Shown: piece after piece, positions 13,382 to 22,532 of the stretch | How the letters are laid out: the number at the start of each line of letters is the position of its first letter | Position numbering within the stretch: position 1 is the stretch's first letter | Source of the DNA: Peptococcaceae bacterium BRH_c4b | GTDB taxonomy: Bacteria; Bacillota; Desulfotomaculia; Desulfotomaculales; Desulfocucumaceae | Length of the DNA: 53,884 bases | NCBI GenBank assembly: GCA_000961595.1 | Contig: LADO01000011.1 | Span: forward strand, 1-53,884 | Direction: 5' to 3' | Notes under the pieces: generated by a model | The model's database searches: none | What the model saw: the letters and a program-made list of their open reading frames with translations, nothing else | What the model was told of the DNA's origin: nothing | Position numbers and translations under genes: made by a program

Positions 13382-14788
13382 ATGTCAGTGGTTATGGCCG
13401 GTTTATGCCCTCACCCGCCCATTATGGTTCCCGAGGTGGGTGGTAAAGGGGCTGCAGAGGTGGCAGAGTCACAGCAGGCCATGCTGGAATTGGGGCGCCG
13501 GGTTAAGGACAGCGGGGCCGAATTGCTGGTGTTTATAACGCCTCACGGGCCAGTGTTTAGAGATGGCCTGGCTATTAATATCAGCCCCCGCTTAAAGGGT
13601 GATCTGGGTGATTTCCAGGCGCCTCAGGTTTCCTTTGACCTGGAAAATGATGTGCTGGCTGCCTCGGAAATAAGGTTAGCAGCCGGAGAGCAGGGAGTAC
13701 TGGCCGTTGAGATTGATGCCAAAGCGGCTGCCAGATACGGTGTGGGGATCGAACTGGACCACGGTGTCATGGTGCCTCTATATTTCCTGCAGCAGGCCGG
13801 CCTAAATTTACCCCTGGTAGTGGTTTACATGGGCCTTTTGCCTTTTGTACAGCTTTATAAATTCGGTATGGCGGTGCAGGCTGCATCCCGGGCGCTGGGC
13901 AAAAAGACAGCCCTGCTGGCCAGCGGTGATCTTTCCCACCGCCTTACCCCCGATGCCCCTGCGGGCTACGATCCAGCGGGCAAGGAGTTTGACTGTGAGT
14001 TGGTCAGCCTGCTGAAAAAGGCCGACGTGGCAGGCATATTGGATATTGATCCGGAATTGGTGGAAAGTGCCGGCGAATGCGGCCTGCGCCCCATTATCAT
14101 GATGCTGGGGGCGCTGGAGGGATTGTCTGTTGATGCAGAAGTCCTTTCTTATCAGGGCCCCTTCGGAGTGGGTTACGGTGTAGCTTCCTTTATACCCGGG
14201 CAGCCGGATAAAAACAGAGAATTCGTCTCGCAATTGGAGCAACAAAGAAAGAAGAAGGTGGCCACCAGGCACTCTGCAGAGGGTTTTCTGCCCTCCCTGG
14301 CCCGGTCATCGCTGGCTCATTATCTAAAAACGGGCAGAGAGATGGAACCGGGCGGTACCCAGGCGCCAGCCGATTTTTCCGGCCGGGCGGGTGTTTTCGT
14401 TTCCTTAAAAAAAGAGGGACAACTGAGAGGCTGTATCGGCACTGTCTTTCCCCAGCATGACAATATAATTGAAGAAACTATTAATAACGCCATTAGCGCT
14501 GGAGTGCGGGACCCGAGATTTTATCCGGTCCAGCCGGAAGAAATAGATGAACTGGAAATATCCGTGGATGTCCTCAATGCTCCCGAGCCGATAAAAGGGC
14601 TAAACGATCTGGATACCAAAAGATTCGGGGTCATAGTTAAATCAGGCAGGCGTTCGGGGTTGCTCCTGCCCAACCTGGAGGGTATAGACACACCGGAAGA
14701 GCAGGTGGCCATAGCCAGGCAGAAAGCCGGCATCGGTCTGGATGAGCCGGTGCAGTTGGAAAGGTTTGAGGTGGTAAGGTATAAATAG
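13382..14788 (+). CDS. AmmeMemoRadiSam system protein A with Memo/LigB-like domain (fusion)
   Basis: A 468-residue fusion. The N-terminal ~270 residues are a Memo/extradiol-dioxygenase (LigB)-like domain with VMAGLCPHPPIMVPEVGG and GIELDHGVMVPLYFLQQAG, and ASGDLSHRLTPDAPAGYDP near residue 180; such histidines bind metal in the dioxygenase relatives. The C-terminal ~180 residues are an AMMECR1 domain (FVSLKKEGQLRGCIGTVFPQ, PEEIDELEISVDVLNAPEPI). AMMECR1, Memo-like proteins and a radical SAM enzyme occur together across prokaryotes as the AmmeMemoRadiSam system, whose product is unknown. The radical SAM gene follows 62 bases downstream. The ATG at 13382 sits at proper distance from GGGGGG; the one at 13376 is too close. 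Confidence 0.92.
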   Translation: MSVVMAGLCPHPPIMVPEVGGKGAAEVAESQQAMLELGRRVKDSGAELLVFITPHGPVFRDGLAINISPRLKGDLGDFQAPQVSFDLENDVLAASEIRLAAGEQGVLAVEIDAKAAARYGVGIELDHGVMVPLYFLQQAGLNLPLVVVYMGLLPFVQLYKFGMAVQAASRALGKKTALLASGDLSHRLTPDAPAGYDPAGKEFDCELVSLLKKADVAGILDIDPELVESAGECGLRPIIMMLGALEGLSVDAEVLSYQGPFGVGYGVASFIPGQPDKNREFVSQLEQQRKKKVATRHSAEGFLPSLARSSLAHYLKTGREMEPGGTQAPADFSGRAGVFVSLKKEGQLRGCIGTVFPQHDNIIEETINNAISAGVRDPRFYPVQPEEIDELEISVDVLNAPEPIKGLNDLDTKRFGVIVKSGRRSGLLLPNLEGIDTPEEQVAIARQKAGIGLDEPVQLERFEVVRYK

Positions 14789-14850
14789 TGCTGTAGCGAT
14801 GCCCGGCAGACACGGAAGATAATCTTCCCTAAAGACTGGGGGTTACGTTT

Positions 14851-15852
14851 ATGCAAGAAGCACGATATTACGAAAAAAGTGAAGATGGCAAAACCTTTTG
14901 CCGTCTTTGCCCCAAGCTTTGCAATATCAGGCCTGGCCACAGGGGATTTTGCCGGGTCAGAAAGAATGAGGAGGGTACTCTCTATACCGCCAATTACGGC
15001 CAGGTAACATCCCATGCCCTTGATCCCATTGAAAAAAAGCCACTGTATCATTTTTACCCGGGGAGCTATATTTTGTCTCTGGGCACCCTGGGCTGCAACC
15101 TCAAATGCGGGTTTTGCCAGAACTGGCAAATCGCCCACGGGGAACCGGAAAGTGTCTATGTCAGCCCCCGGGAGGCGGTGGATGCAGCAGTTGAGCAGAT
15201 TGAAAAGGGCTATCCGAACAAAGGGCTGGCTTATACCTATTCCGAGCCGCTGATGTGGTACGAATATGTGTACGACACATCCAGGCTGGTCCGGGAGGCT
15301 GGGCTGAAGAATGTGTTGGTGACCAACGGCTATATTAATGAAGAGCCACTTTTAGATCTGCTGCCCTTTATAGATGCCATGAACATTGATGTGAAAGGGT
15401 TCAGCGACCGGTATTACCGGGATACCTGCATGGGTCGGCTGGAGCCGGTGGTCAGGACCGTGGAATTGTCACATCAGGTGTGCCATGTGGAATTGACCAC
15501 GCTGTTGGTGCCGGGGCTCAACGACGATCCCGGGGAAATTAGGGAACTGGCCCAATGGGTGGCAGGGCTGAATAAAAACATCCCCCTGCATTTCTCGCGC
15601 TATTTTCCCAACTTCAACATGGACCTGGACCCGACCCCGCCTGAATCATTGCGCGTAGCCAGGGATATTGCCCGGGAATACTTAAATTACGTATACATAG
15701 GCAATGCGCCCCAGTTGGACGGCGGCAAGACACTGTGCCCCGGCTGTGGGGATACCCTGCTGGACAGGACCGGCTACAATACCAGGGTGGCGGGGATCAA
15801 AGGCGGCAAATGCGAAAAGTGCGGTGCTGAAACCGGGATTAAAATGGAATAA
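14851..15852 (+). CDS. AmmeMemoRadiSam system radical SAM enzyme
   Basis: A 333-residue radical SAM protein of the PflA-like AmmeMemoRadiSam family. The [4Fe-4S] SAM motif CNLKCGFC lies at about residues 86-93 within LGTLGCNLKCGFCQNWQIAH. An N-terminal cysteine cluster (FCRLCPKLCNIRPGHRGFCR, about 17-36) and a C-terminal zinc-ribbon-like pair (CPGCGDTLLD and CEKCGAETG) provide additional metal sites. It follows the AMMECR1/Memo fusion and is probably co-transcribed. The reaction is not established; the conserved linkage suggests the radical enzyme and Memo-like domain act on a shared substrate. Confidence 0.93.
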   Translation: MQEARYYEKSEDGKTFCRLCPKLCNIRPGHRGFCRVRKNEEGTLYTANYGQVTSHALDPIEKKPLYHFYPGSYILSLGTLGCNLKCGFCQNWQIAHGEPESVYVSPREAVDAAVEQIEKGYPNKGLAYTYSEPLMWYEYVYDTSRLVREAGLKNVLVTNGYINEEPLLDLLPFIDAMNIDVKGFSDRYYRDTCMGRLEPVVRTVELSHQVCHVELTTLLVPGLNDDPGEIRELAQWVAGLNKNIPLHFSRYFPNFNMDLDPTPPESLRVARDIAREYLNYVYIGNAPQLDGGKTLCPGCGDTLLDRTGYNTRVAGIKGGKCEKCGAETGIKME

Positions 15853-15863
15853 TGTAGAAGTTT

Positions 15864-15893
15864 AGGCGCACTTATGATAACATGCGCCTTTTA
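15864..15893. terminator. Hairpin between convergent genes
   Basis: AGGCGCActtatgataacaTGCGCCTTTT: 7-bp stem with a short T run, placed between the radical SAM gene and the convergent hepT, where it may serve both strands. Confidence 0.6.
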
Positions 15894-15904
15894 AGGCTAG
15901 TTTG

Positions 15905-16330
15905 CTATCCGCCGTTAATAAACTTGCTTAACTCTTGCCTGGCGTCCGCAATGTCTCCAAGATTTTGTTGCAGAAAGGTATGCAACAGCTCATCATCCAC
16001 TTCCCAGTATATATGTACCAGTCTATTTCTGAATTTAGCCATTTTGATCAGGTTGTCCGTAATCTTCTCTGATAGTGCCCCGGACTGATGCAATACCTGG
16101 AAGGTATCTGCATAGTTTTCCGGGGTTCTTAAATTATTGATGGCGATTATATGGTTTGCCATGTCTATAATTGCTTCAATAGCAAGGATGAAATTATATT
16201 TGGCGCTGGATGTTTTATCCGGATCCGCCAAAAAGGTTTTCTTGTCAATGAGCGATAACCTACGTAAATTATCCGCTGCTTTCTTTAGCTCAAAAAGCAT
16301 TTTGTTGATTTTGTCCGGGTTATATCTCAA
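15905..16330 (-). CDS. hepT: HepT-type HEPN ribonuclease toxin (DUF86)
   Basis: A 141-residue all-helical HEPN (DUF86) protein. The active motif RNRLVHIY lies at about residues 106-113 and fits RX4HXY exactly: the Arg and His form the RNase site, and the Tyr is the residue that receives AMP groups from the MntA partner in studied systems. Other family features are FILAIEAIIDMANHIIAINN and the acidic helix before it. The start (TTG 16330) overlaps the end of the nucleotidyltransferase gene by 11 bases. Conservation of the whole motif suggests an active toxin controlled by its neighbour. Confidence 0.92.
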   Translation of the reverse strand: MRYNPDKINKMLFELKKAADNLRRLSLIDKKTFLADPDKTSSAKYNFILAIEAIIDMANHIIAINNLRTPENYADTFQVLHQSGALSEKITDNLIKMAKFRNRLVHIYWEVDDELLHTFLQQNLGDIADARQELSKFINGG

Positions 16331-16748
16331 TGCTGAACACCTCTTTCATATAGCGCCTGCGAAATGGTTCAAAGTCAAAATACATTTTAAGTGTCAGCAC
16401 CTGAAAATCTATCCTGAGGTCCTCATCTTTGCTGAATAAAAGTGTGCCGGTTTTTATTACACTGGATTGAAAAGAAAGCGGTGCGCTGTTGAGTACCCTT
16501 ACGTCAATAGGGTGATTTATCAGTTTTTCCAGCTTCATTTCCAGGTCAATTTCATACAGGGTGGGCTCCTGAATGTTGTTCCGCAAATAGACAGCCAGAT
16601 CTATATCCCTAAAGCCATCTGCGATAAAAGATCCGTGCACATAAGCAAACAGTATTTCTTGGATGGTTAGTAGGCATGCGCTGATTTTTTCTTTTATTAT
16701 TCCTTTTTCCTTTGCCGGAAGGGAATATTTTTTTGTTTGCAAGTCCAT
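16320..16748 (-). CDS. mntA: MntA-type nucleotidyltransferase antitoxin
   Basis: A 142-residue minimal nucleotidyltransferase. The core is YVHGSFIADGFRDIDLAVYL (about residues 36-55), where GS-x7-DID supplies the two metal-binding aspartates; the spacing is three residues shorter than the GSX10DXD form at 158-481. A third acidic site lies in HPIDVRVLN. In the MntA/HepT class the antitoxin inactivates HepT by AMPylating its RX4HXY tyrosine. It is immediately upstream of hepT with an 11-base overlap, so translation is coupled. The start ATG is at 16748; its ribosome site is weak. Confidence 0.9.
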   Translation of the reverse strand: MDLQTKKYSLPAKEKGIIKEKISACLLTIQEILFAYVHGSFIADGFRDIDLAVYLRNNIQEPTLYEIDLEMKLEKLINHPIDVRVLNSAPLSFQSSVIKTGTLLFSKDEDLRIDFQVLTLKMYFDFEPFRRRYMKEVFSIEI

Positions 16749-16958
16749 GAAAACACCCGCCCGCCTTTTTTATAATATTACCATTTCATTACAGCCGGTA
16801 CAATGGAATATATATGTCCGGTTGAGGAATATAGCAATAAATGAAAAATAAACAGCAATATTATAAAAGAGCTTTACCGGCTAAAGTGATTTGATATAAT
16901 ATATTAATGCAATAGGGGAGGTTTCTTCTATATCAGGTTAATAAAGGAGTGTGGTTTG

Positions 16959-17636
16959 GTGAGTAAAGTTTTGCGTATTTCATTATGTTTACTGCTTATC
17001 TGGCTGGCTGTAATGATGACGGGATGTGGGAGTAGTAAGGAGACTACTGCGCCGCCCGCCGGTGACAAGGCTGCCTCCGTTTCTGCGGAAGAACTAGTTG
17101 CCAAGGGTAAGGCCATCAAGGGCATGTCTTTCGAGTACCAGATGAAAATTCCCGGTGGCGAGGGCGATCTTACGGTTAAGACCTGGATGAAGGGCCAAAA
17201 TATCCGTACGGAAATGAAAAATCCTGCCGGAGAAGGCAATGTAATAAACATAGTAAATGCTGACAAGGGCGTGGCCTATTTTTATCAGCCGGATCAAAAA
17301 ATGGCCACCAAGATGGATATCAGCCAGATGAAGGAGGATTCCAATACTCCCCGGGACCCCATGGAAGATCTGGACCCTGTAAAAATGAAGAGCCTGGGCA
17401 GAGAAACTATAGATGGGAAAAAGTGCCTAATCTATGAGGTTGCGGGGCAGGACAATTCTTCCAGCAAGGTATGGCTCTGGGAAGAGTACGGGTTTCCTGT
17501 TAAGTTCGAAGTGGTTTCAAGTGGAGAAACAATGGTAATGGAATATAAAAATATACAGGTAGGCGATATTTCAGATTCAATGTTTGAACTTCCCGCAGGT
17601 GTTCAGATAATGAGCTTCAATATGCCGGGTCAATAA
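16959..17636 (+). CDS. LolA-like lipoprotein (DUF4412 type)
   Basis: About 225 residues. The N-terminus is a lipoprotein signal (VLRISLCLLLIWLAVMMTGC, acylated Cys at about residue 23), followed by a Ser/Thr/Pro-rich linker. The body is a LolA-like half-barrel: FEYQMKIPGGEGDLTVKTWM, NIRTEMKNPAGEG, AYFYQPDQKMATKM, KCLIYEVAG and KVWLWEEYGFPVKFE. Such proteins bind or sense lipids or regulate anti-sigma systems on the outer face of the membrane; the specific role is unknown. GTG at 16959 or TTG at 16956 can serve AAAGGAG (16943-16949). A terminator follows, so it is monocistronic. Confidence 0.82.
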   Translation: MSKVLRISLCLLLIWLAVMMTGCGSSKETTAPPAGDKAASVSAEELVAKGKAIKGMSFEYQMKIPGGEGDLTVKTWMKGQNIRTEMKNPAGEGNVINIVNADKGVAYFYQPDQKMATKMDISQMKEDSNTPRDPMEDLDPVKMKSLGRETIDGKKCLIYEVAGQDNSSSKVWLWEEYGFPVKFEVVSSGETMVMEYKNIQVGDISDSMFELPAGVQIMSFNMPGQ

Positions 17637-17647
17637 TAGGTGGAGTT

Positions 17648-17712
17648 TCAAGGCGCCTCCCGACGGTTAAGCTAGTATTATAATATAGCTTGCCGGGGAG
17701 GTGTTTTTTTTT
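17648..17712 (+). terminator. Terminator after the lipoprotein gene
   Basis: Interrupted stem CGCCTCCCGACGGTTAAGCTA / TAGCTTGCCGGGGAGGTG around a short AT-rich loop, followed by TTTTTTTTT. Confidence 0.8.
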
Positions 17713-17767
17713 GTGCGCCGGTGATTTAATTGATAGGGATTAAAATGCTGTTGTATTTTTATACATG

Positions 17768-17798
17768 GATATGTATAATTATAAAATAATGCATAATA
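17768..17798. promoter_or_regulatory. Candidate ArgR/AhrC operator before argC
   Basis: ATATGTATAATTATAAAATA followed by ATGCATAAT resembles two half-sites of the ArgR box (consensus near TGAATAATTATTCA), placed about 62 bases before argC. The region is AT-rich and I cannot score the match, so this rests on position and partial similarity. Confidence 0.45.
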
Positions 17799-17859
17799 GG
17801 CCTTGTCTTTCCGTTAGTCAAGTAGTAAACAGAATTCTAAAGTGCCAGGGGGTAAGAAA

Positions 17860-18900
17860 ATGATTAAGGTGGGCATTATAGGCGCCACCGGCTACGCCGG
17901 GGCTGAACTGGTAAGGATACTATCCCGCCATCCCGGTGTGGAACTGGTGGCCCTGACCACCCGGAACTATGCGGGTAAACCTTTCTGGGAAGTATATCCT
18001 CATCTGTACCAGTACGTTAATCTGATCTGCGAGGAAATGGACCTGCCCGGTCTGGTAAAAAAATGTGATGTGGTCTTTACCGCATTGCCCCACGGGCATG
18101 CCATGCCGGTGGCCAGGGAAGTGGTGCGGCAGGGGAAAAAATTAATCGACTTGGGGGCGGATTTCCGCTTATATAATACAGCTGTTTATGAAGCCTGGTA
18201 CAAGGTGGAGCACACTGCCGGTGACCTTGCGGAGCAGTTGGTATACGGATTGCCGGAGATTCACCGGGACAGGATAAGGCCGGCCAGGATACTGGCCAAT
18301 CCCGGCTGCTATCCTACCAGCGCCATTTTAGGGCTGGCCCCGCTGCTCAAAAAATGCCTGGTGGATACTGCCAGCATTGTGGTGGACTCCAAATCCGGAG
18401 TTTCCGGCGCCGGGCGGGGGCTGTCCCTGAATACCCATTACTGTGAGGTAAATGAAAACATAAAGGCTTATGGTGTAGCCACTCACCGCCACACACCGGA
18501 GATTGAACAGGAATTGAGTGCCCTGGCCGGTGAGGAAGTGGTAATATCCTTTACACCGCACCTTATTCCCATGACCAGGGGAATTTTAAGTACTAGTTAC
18601 GCTAAGCTGAAAAACCCGCTGGAGCAGGAGGAACTGGCAGCTATTTACCGGGATTTTTATGCCGGGGAACAGTTCGTGCGGGTGCTGCCTGCCGGCATGC
18701 TCCCACTGACGAAAGCGGTGGCCGGTTCCAACCACTGTGATGTGGCAGCGGTGGCCGACCAGAGAACAGGCCGGGTAGTGGTGGTTTCCGCCATTGACAA
18801 CCTGATCAAGGGTGCGTCAGGCCAGGCGGTGCAAAATATGAATATTATGTTTGACCTGCCCGAGGACGCCGGCATTGCCGGGCCGGGCATGTATCCTTAG
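17860..18900 (+). CDS. argC: N-acetyl-gamma-glutamyl-phosphate reductase
   Basis: 346 residues, normal for ArgC. It reduces N-acetylglutamyl phosphate to the semialdehyde with NADPH, the third step of arginine synthesis. The Rossmann motif GIIGATGYAGAELVRIL is at the start. The active-site cysteine is in LANPGCYPTSAI (about residue 149), and KSGVSGAGRG follows. The ATG at 17860 was chosen because GGGGGT lies at proper distance; a GTG at 17842 is in frame. First gene of the arg cluster, with a candidate ArgR site upstream. Confidence 0.97.
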   Translation: MIKVGIIGATGYAGAELVRILSRHPGVELVALTTRNYAGKPFWEVYPHLYQYVNLICEEMDLPGLVKKCDVVFTALPHGHAMPVAREVVRQGKKLIDLGADFRLYNTAVYEAWYKVEHTAGDLAEQLVYGLPEIHRDRIRPARILANPGCYPTSAILGLAPLLKKCLVDTASIVVDSKSGVSGAGRGLSLNTHYCEVNENIKAYGVATHRHTPEIEQELSALAGEEVVISFTPHLIPMTRGILSTSYAKLKNPLEQEELAAIYRDFYAGEQFVRVLPAGMLPLTKAVAGSNHCDVAAVADQRTGRVVVVSAIDNLIKGASGQAVQNMNIMFDLPEDAGIAGPGMYP

Positions 18901-18955
18901 AAGTTAGAAGTTAGAAGTGGGACATTTTCTCCTCAATGGAAAGGACTGTTAAATA

Positions 18956-20164
18956 ATGGATTTAAAAATTATTTCCGGTGGAATCACCGCTGCAAAAGGA
19001 TACCTGGCTGCTGGCGTGGCTGCCGGTGTTAAATATAAGGATAAAAAGGATATAGCGCTAATTTATTCGCAATGCGATGCTGTGGTGGCCGGAGTCTATA
19101 CCACCAACAGGGTTAAGGCCGCACCGCTGCTGCTGACCATGGAGAGAGCGGCCTCCGGGAGAGCCAGATCAGTTGTGGTGAACAGCGGTAATGCCAATGC
19201 CTGTAACGGCAAGAGAGGTATGGAAGACGCCCTGTTCATGACCGAACGTGTCGCCTCTGCCCTTGGCATTCCGGTGGAAACTGTGCTGGTGGCCTCAACA
19301 GGGGTTATCGGTCAGAAAATGCCCATGGACAGGGTTTTGCCCGGCATTGACGCCGCCGTTGAAGCTTTGGCCAGGGAGGGCGGGACGGATGCCGCCGAGT
19401 CCATCATGACCACGGACACCACTTTGAAACAGTTTGCCGTCAGTTTTGAAGCTGGCGGTAGAAGGATAACCATAGGTGGAATGGCCAAGGGTTCAGGTAT
19501 GATTCATCCCAACATGGCCACCATGCTTTGCTTTATAACCACCGACGCCACCATTGAGCATAAATGCCTGGAAAACTGCGTGCGCCAGGCGGCGGACAGG
19601 AGCTTCAACATGGTCTCAGTGGATGGTGACACCAGCACCAACGACATGGTGCTGGCGCTGGCCAACGGCGAGGCGGGCAATTCTACCATTACCGGTGACA
19701 GCCCCGACGGCGAAATATTCGGGCAAGCCCTTACCGCCGTTTGCACAGAGCTGGCCAAAATGGTGGCAGCGGACGGCGAGGGGGCCTCAAAACTTATCGA
19801 AGTTCAGGTGCTCAATGCCGCCACTGAAAAGGATGCGAGGATGGCTGCCAGATCAGTGATATCCTCAAACCTCTTTAAAGCAGCTGTCTTCGGCCGGGAC
19901 GCCAACTGGGGCCGCATCATTTGTGCGGCGGGCTATTCCGGCGCGGAATTTGACCCCGAGAGGGTGGATATTTTCATTGGTGACGAACAAGTGGCCGGGA
20001 ACGGTGCCGCACTGGAATTCAGCGAGGACAGGGCTACGGAGTTTCTGTCCCGGGATACCGTCTCTGTAACTATTGATTTAAAGGACGGCACTCACCGTGC
20101 CACCGCCTGGGGTTGCGATCTTACCTACGATTACGTCAGGATTAACGGTGACTACCGCTCCTGA
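18956..20164 (+). CDS. argJ: Glutamate N-acetyltransferase / amino-acid acetyltransferase
   Basis: 402 residues, the usual ArgJ size. It transfers acetyl from N-acetylornithine to glutamate, recycling the acetyl group; many Firmicute forms also use acetyl-CoA. The self-cleavage site is in KGSGMIHPNMATMLCFITTD (about residues 178-197), where the chain splits before the threonine of ATML to give the nucleophile. NANACNG and DGDTSTND are other family motifs. The ATG has AAAGGA upstream. No argA is present in the window, which fits a cyclic pathway. The gap to argC holds three copies of TTAGAAG. Confidence 0.97.
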   Translation: MDLKIISGGITAAKGYLAAGVAAGVKYKDKKDIALIYSQCDAVVAGVYTTNRVKAAPLLLTMERAASGRARSVVVNSGNANACNGKRGMEDALFMTERVASALGIPVETVLVASTGVIGQKMPMDRVLPGIDAAVEALAREGGTDAAESIMTTDTTLKQFAVSFEAGGRRITIGGMAKGSGMIHPNMATMLCFITTDATIEHKCLENCVRQAADRSFNMVSVDGDTSTNDMVLALANGEAGNSTITGDSPDGEIFGQALTAVCTELAKMVAADGEGASKLIEVQVLNAATEKDARMAARSVISSNLFKAAVFGRDANWGRIICAAGYSGAEFDPERVDIFIGDEQVAGNGAALEFSEDRATEFLSRDTVSVTIDLKDGTHRATAWGCDLTYDYVRINGDYRS

Positions 20165-20198
20165 GGCGGCTAAACCAATTAAAAAAATCATTATATCC

Positions 20199-20322
20199 AG
20201 AGGCCGTTCAAAAACAAGTATGGCGCGGAAGGAGAAGCCGGACAGAGCGGAACGTACTGGAAGTACGTGAGCACTGGACGGAGAGCCTGACAAAGCCAGA
20301 CGCAGTTTTTCAACGGCCTCCG
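20199..20322. repeat. MITE-like palindromic element, copy 1 (uninterrupted)
   Basis: About 123 bases with inverted ends: GAGGCCGTTCAAAAACAAG at the left, CTGCGTCTGG...CAACGGCCTC at the right (read as GAGGCCGTTGAAAAA on the other strand). The interior is also palindromic (AAGTACGTGAGC, GTACTGGAAGTAC). It is reverse-complementary to the elements at 34258 and 42519. No transposase. It ends just before the argB ribosome site. Confidence 0.85.
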
Positions 20323-20338
20323 AGAAGGAGTGACGATA

Positions 20339-21259
20339 TTGCCTAACCCTCTGGAGAAGGCCGCCATACTGGTGGAGGCCCTTCCTTATATAAAAAAATT
20401 CTACGGCAAAACAGTGGTCATCAAATACGGCGGCCACGCTATGATTAACGACGAGCTCAAGCAGGCGGTACTTACGGACGCCGTGCTAATGAAATATGTG
20501 GGTATGCACCCGGTGATCGTACACGGCGGCGGGCCGGAAATAACCTCCATGTTGAAAAGGCTGGGCATAGAGTCCAACTTTGTGGGGGGCTTACGGGTAA
20601 CAGACCGGGAGACCATGGCCATAGCGGAAATGGTGCTGGTGGGCAAAATCAACAAGGAAATAGTGGCTTTGCTCAACAAGTACGGCGGGCGGGCCGTGGG
20701 CCTGTCCGGCAAGGATGCCAGCCTGTTCCAGGCGGTGAAAAAGCCGGGCCGGCTCAGGCGGCCGGACGGCTCCACGGAGACGGTGGACATCGGCTTTGTA
20801 GGAGATATAACCACCGTTAACCCCGGTATCGTGGATACCCTGATCCGGGAGGATTACATTCCCGTGGTGGCCCCGGTGGCGGTGGGAGATGACGGGGAAA
20901 GTTACAATGTTAACGCTGATTACGCCGCAGGGGCGCTGGCCCAGGCTTTGAAAGCCGACAAAATGATCAATCTTACCGATGTGGAGGGTATTTTAAGGGA
21001 CAGGAGCGACAAGGATTCCCTGATATCGACGGTAACGGTGGATGAGGTGCCGGGGCTGATTGCGGAGGGCGTGATCGAGGGCGGTATGATCCCCAAGGTG
21101 GAATGCTGCATAGCCGCCCTGCAGGGTGGCGTCAGTACCACTCACATTCTGGACGGCCGGGTACCCCACTCCATACTGCTGGAGATATTCACCGACAGGG
21201 GCATCGGTACTATGGTGTCAAAAGTCAAAAGTCAAAAGTCAAAAGTCAAATGTCAATGA
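20339..21259 (+). CDS. argB: Acetylglutamate kinase
   Basis: About 306 residues. It phosphorylates N-acetylglutamate with ATP, the regulated second step of arginine synthesis. Motifs: [13 protein letters not shown] (phosphate lysine, about residues 24-36), [15 protein letters not shown] (about 60-74), GLSGKDASL and [20 protein letters not shown]. The start is probably TTG at 20339, eight bases after AAGGAG; GTG at 20330 is also in frame. The normal protein ends near DRGIGTMV; here the last ten or so residues ([13 protein letters not shown]) are encoded by the AAAGTCA repeat that has grown into the gene end. Confidence 0.96.
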   Translation: MPNPLEKAAILVEALPYIKKFYGKTVVIKYGGHAMINDELKQAVLTDAVLMKYVGMHPVIVHGGGPEITSMLKRLGIESNFVGGLRVTDRETMAIAEMVLVGKINKEIVALLNKYGGRAVGLSGKDASLFQAVKKPGRLRRPDGSTETVDIGFVGDITTVNPGIVDTLIREDYIPVVAPVAVGDDGESYNVNADYAAGALAQALKADKMINLTDVEGILRDRSDKDSLISTVTVDEVPGLIAEGVIEGGMIPKVECCIAALQGGVSTTHILDGRVPHSILLEIFTDRGIGTMVSKVKSQKSKVKCQ

Positions 21260-21302
21260 GAACTGGGAACCTTAGACCTTGGACTTTGGACCTTAGACTG
21301 AA
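21218..21302. repeat. AAAGTCA / GGACCTT heptamer repeat, copy 1
   Basis: Tandem AAAAGTC units followed by TTAGACCTTGGACTTTGGAC, an inverted version of the same heptamer. It forms an imperfect palindrome at the argB-argD junction and supplies the last codons of argB. Related arrays are at 30739 and 41331. Confidence 0.85.
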
Positions 21303-21326
21303 TCTTTTAGGATGGGTGGGTTTCTT

Positions 21327-22532
21327 ATGAATACAAAAGAAATTATTGCCATGACCAGCGCCTATGTAATGCATACATATGGCCGCATACCCCTGGCCCT
21401 GGTCAGGGGAGAGGGAGCCAGGGTTTGGGATGCCGAGGGCAGGGAGTACCTCGATTTCGTCGGCGGTCTGGCCGTCTGTTCCCTGGGTCACTGCCATCCG
21501 GCGGTGACCCAGGCCATCGCCGCTCAGGCCCGCACCCTGATGCATGTGTCCAATCTGTACCATATCGAGCCCCAGGCCAGGCTGGCCAAGGTGCTGGTAG
21601 AAAACTCCTGTGCGGGTAAAGTGTTTTTCTGCAACAGTGGTGCGGAGGCCAACGAGGCGGCTATCAAGCTGGCCAGGAAATATGCCAAGAAAAATCTGGG
21701 GCCGGACAAATATGAAATAATCACAGCGTTAAAATCATTTCATGGCCGCACCCTGGCGACAATCACGGCCACCGGCCAGACCAAATACCAGCAGGGGTTT
21801 GAACCGCTGCCCCAGGGCTTTAAATACGTTCCCTTCAATGACCTGAACGCCCTAAAAGAGGCCGTCGGACCGCATACCTGCGCGGTGATGCTGGAGCCGG
21901 TGCAGGGCGAGGGGGGAGTCTACGAGGTAACGCCGGAATATCTGACGGGCGTTAAAGAGATTTGCCGCCAGCAGGGACTTTTGCTTATTTACGATGAGGT
22001 GCAGTGCGGCCTGGGCCGCACCGGAAAGTTCCTGGCCTACCAGCATTACGGCGTGGAGCCGGATATTTTCACTCTGGCCAAGGCCCTGGGGGGAGGATTC
22101 CCCATAGGGGCCATGCTGGCCCGGGAGAATGCGGCTTCCGCCTTCAGCCCCGGCGACCATGCCTCCACCTTCGGCGGGAACCCCCTGGCCTGCGCGGCCG
22201 GGCTGGCCGCCATGGACCAAATGCTGAACAGAGGCGTGGTGGATAATGCGGCCAGAGTGGGTGAGTATTTCAAAAATAAACTGGCCTTGCTGTCCGGCCG
22301 TTACAAATTTATCAGTGAGGTAAGGGGCAGGGGTCTGCTGCTGGGCGTGGAGCTTAGCGTGGACGGCAGGGAGGCGGTGGTTCGCTGCCAGGACAGGGGG
22401 CTGCTAATAAATTGCGTGAATAATAATGTTCTGCGTTTTATTCCCCCGCTGATTATTACCGAAAAGGATGTTGACGCCGCGCTGGAGATACTTACCGGTG
22501 TGCTGGACGAAATCAATCACGGAGGAAAATAA
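21327..22532 (+). CDS. argD: Acetylornithine aminotransferase
   Basis: About 401 residues, class-III PLP aminotransferase. It converts N-acetylglutamate semialdehyde to N-acetylornithine with glutamate. Motifs: VWDAEGREYLDFVGGLAVCS, FFCNSGAEANEAAIKLARKY, then LIYDEVQCGLGRTGKF and the PLP lysine in LAKALGGGFPIGAML (about residue 250), followed by STFGGNPLACA. The ATG at 21327 has GGTGGG upstream; one at 21312 is in frame. It ends with TAA directly followed by the carB ATG. Confidence 0.96.
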   Translation: MNTKEIIAMTSAYVMHTYGRIPLALVRGEGARVWDAEGREYLDFVGGLAVCSLGHCHPAVTQAIAAQARTLMHVSNLYHIEPQARLAKVLVENSCAGKVFFCNSGAEANEAAIKLARKYAKKNLGPDKYEIITALKSFHGRTLATITATGQTKYQQGFEPLPQGFKYVPFNDLNALKEAVGPHTCAVMLEPVQGEGGVYEVTPEYLTGVKEICRQQGLLLIYDEVQCGLGRTGKFLAYQHYGVEPDIFTLAKALGGGFPIGAMLARENAASAFSPGDHASTFGGNPLACAAGLAAMDQMLNRGVVDNAARVGEYFKNKLALLSGRYKFISEVRGRGLLLGVELSVDGREAVVRCQDRGLLINCVNNNVLRFIPPLIITEKDVDAALEILTGVLDEINHGGK

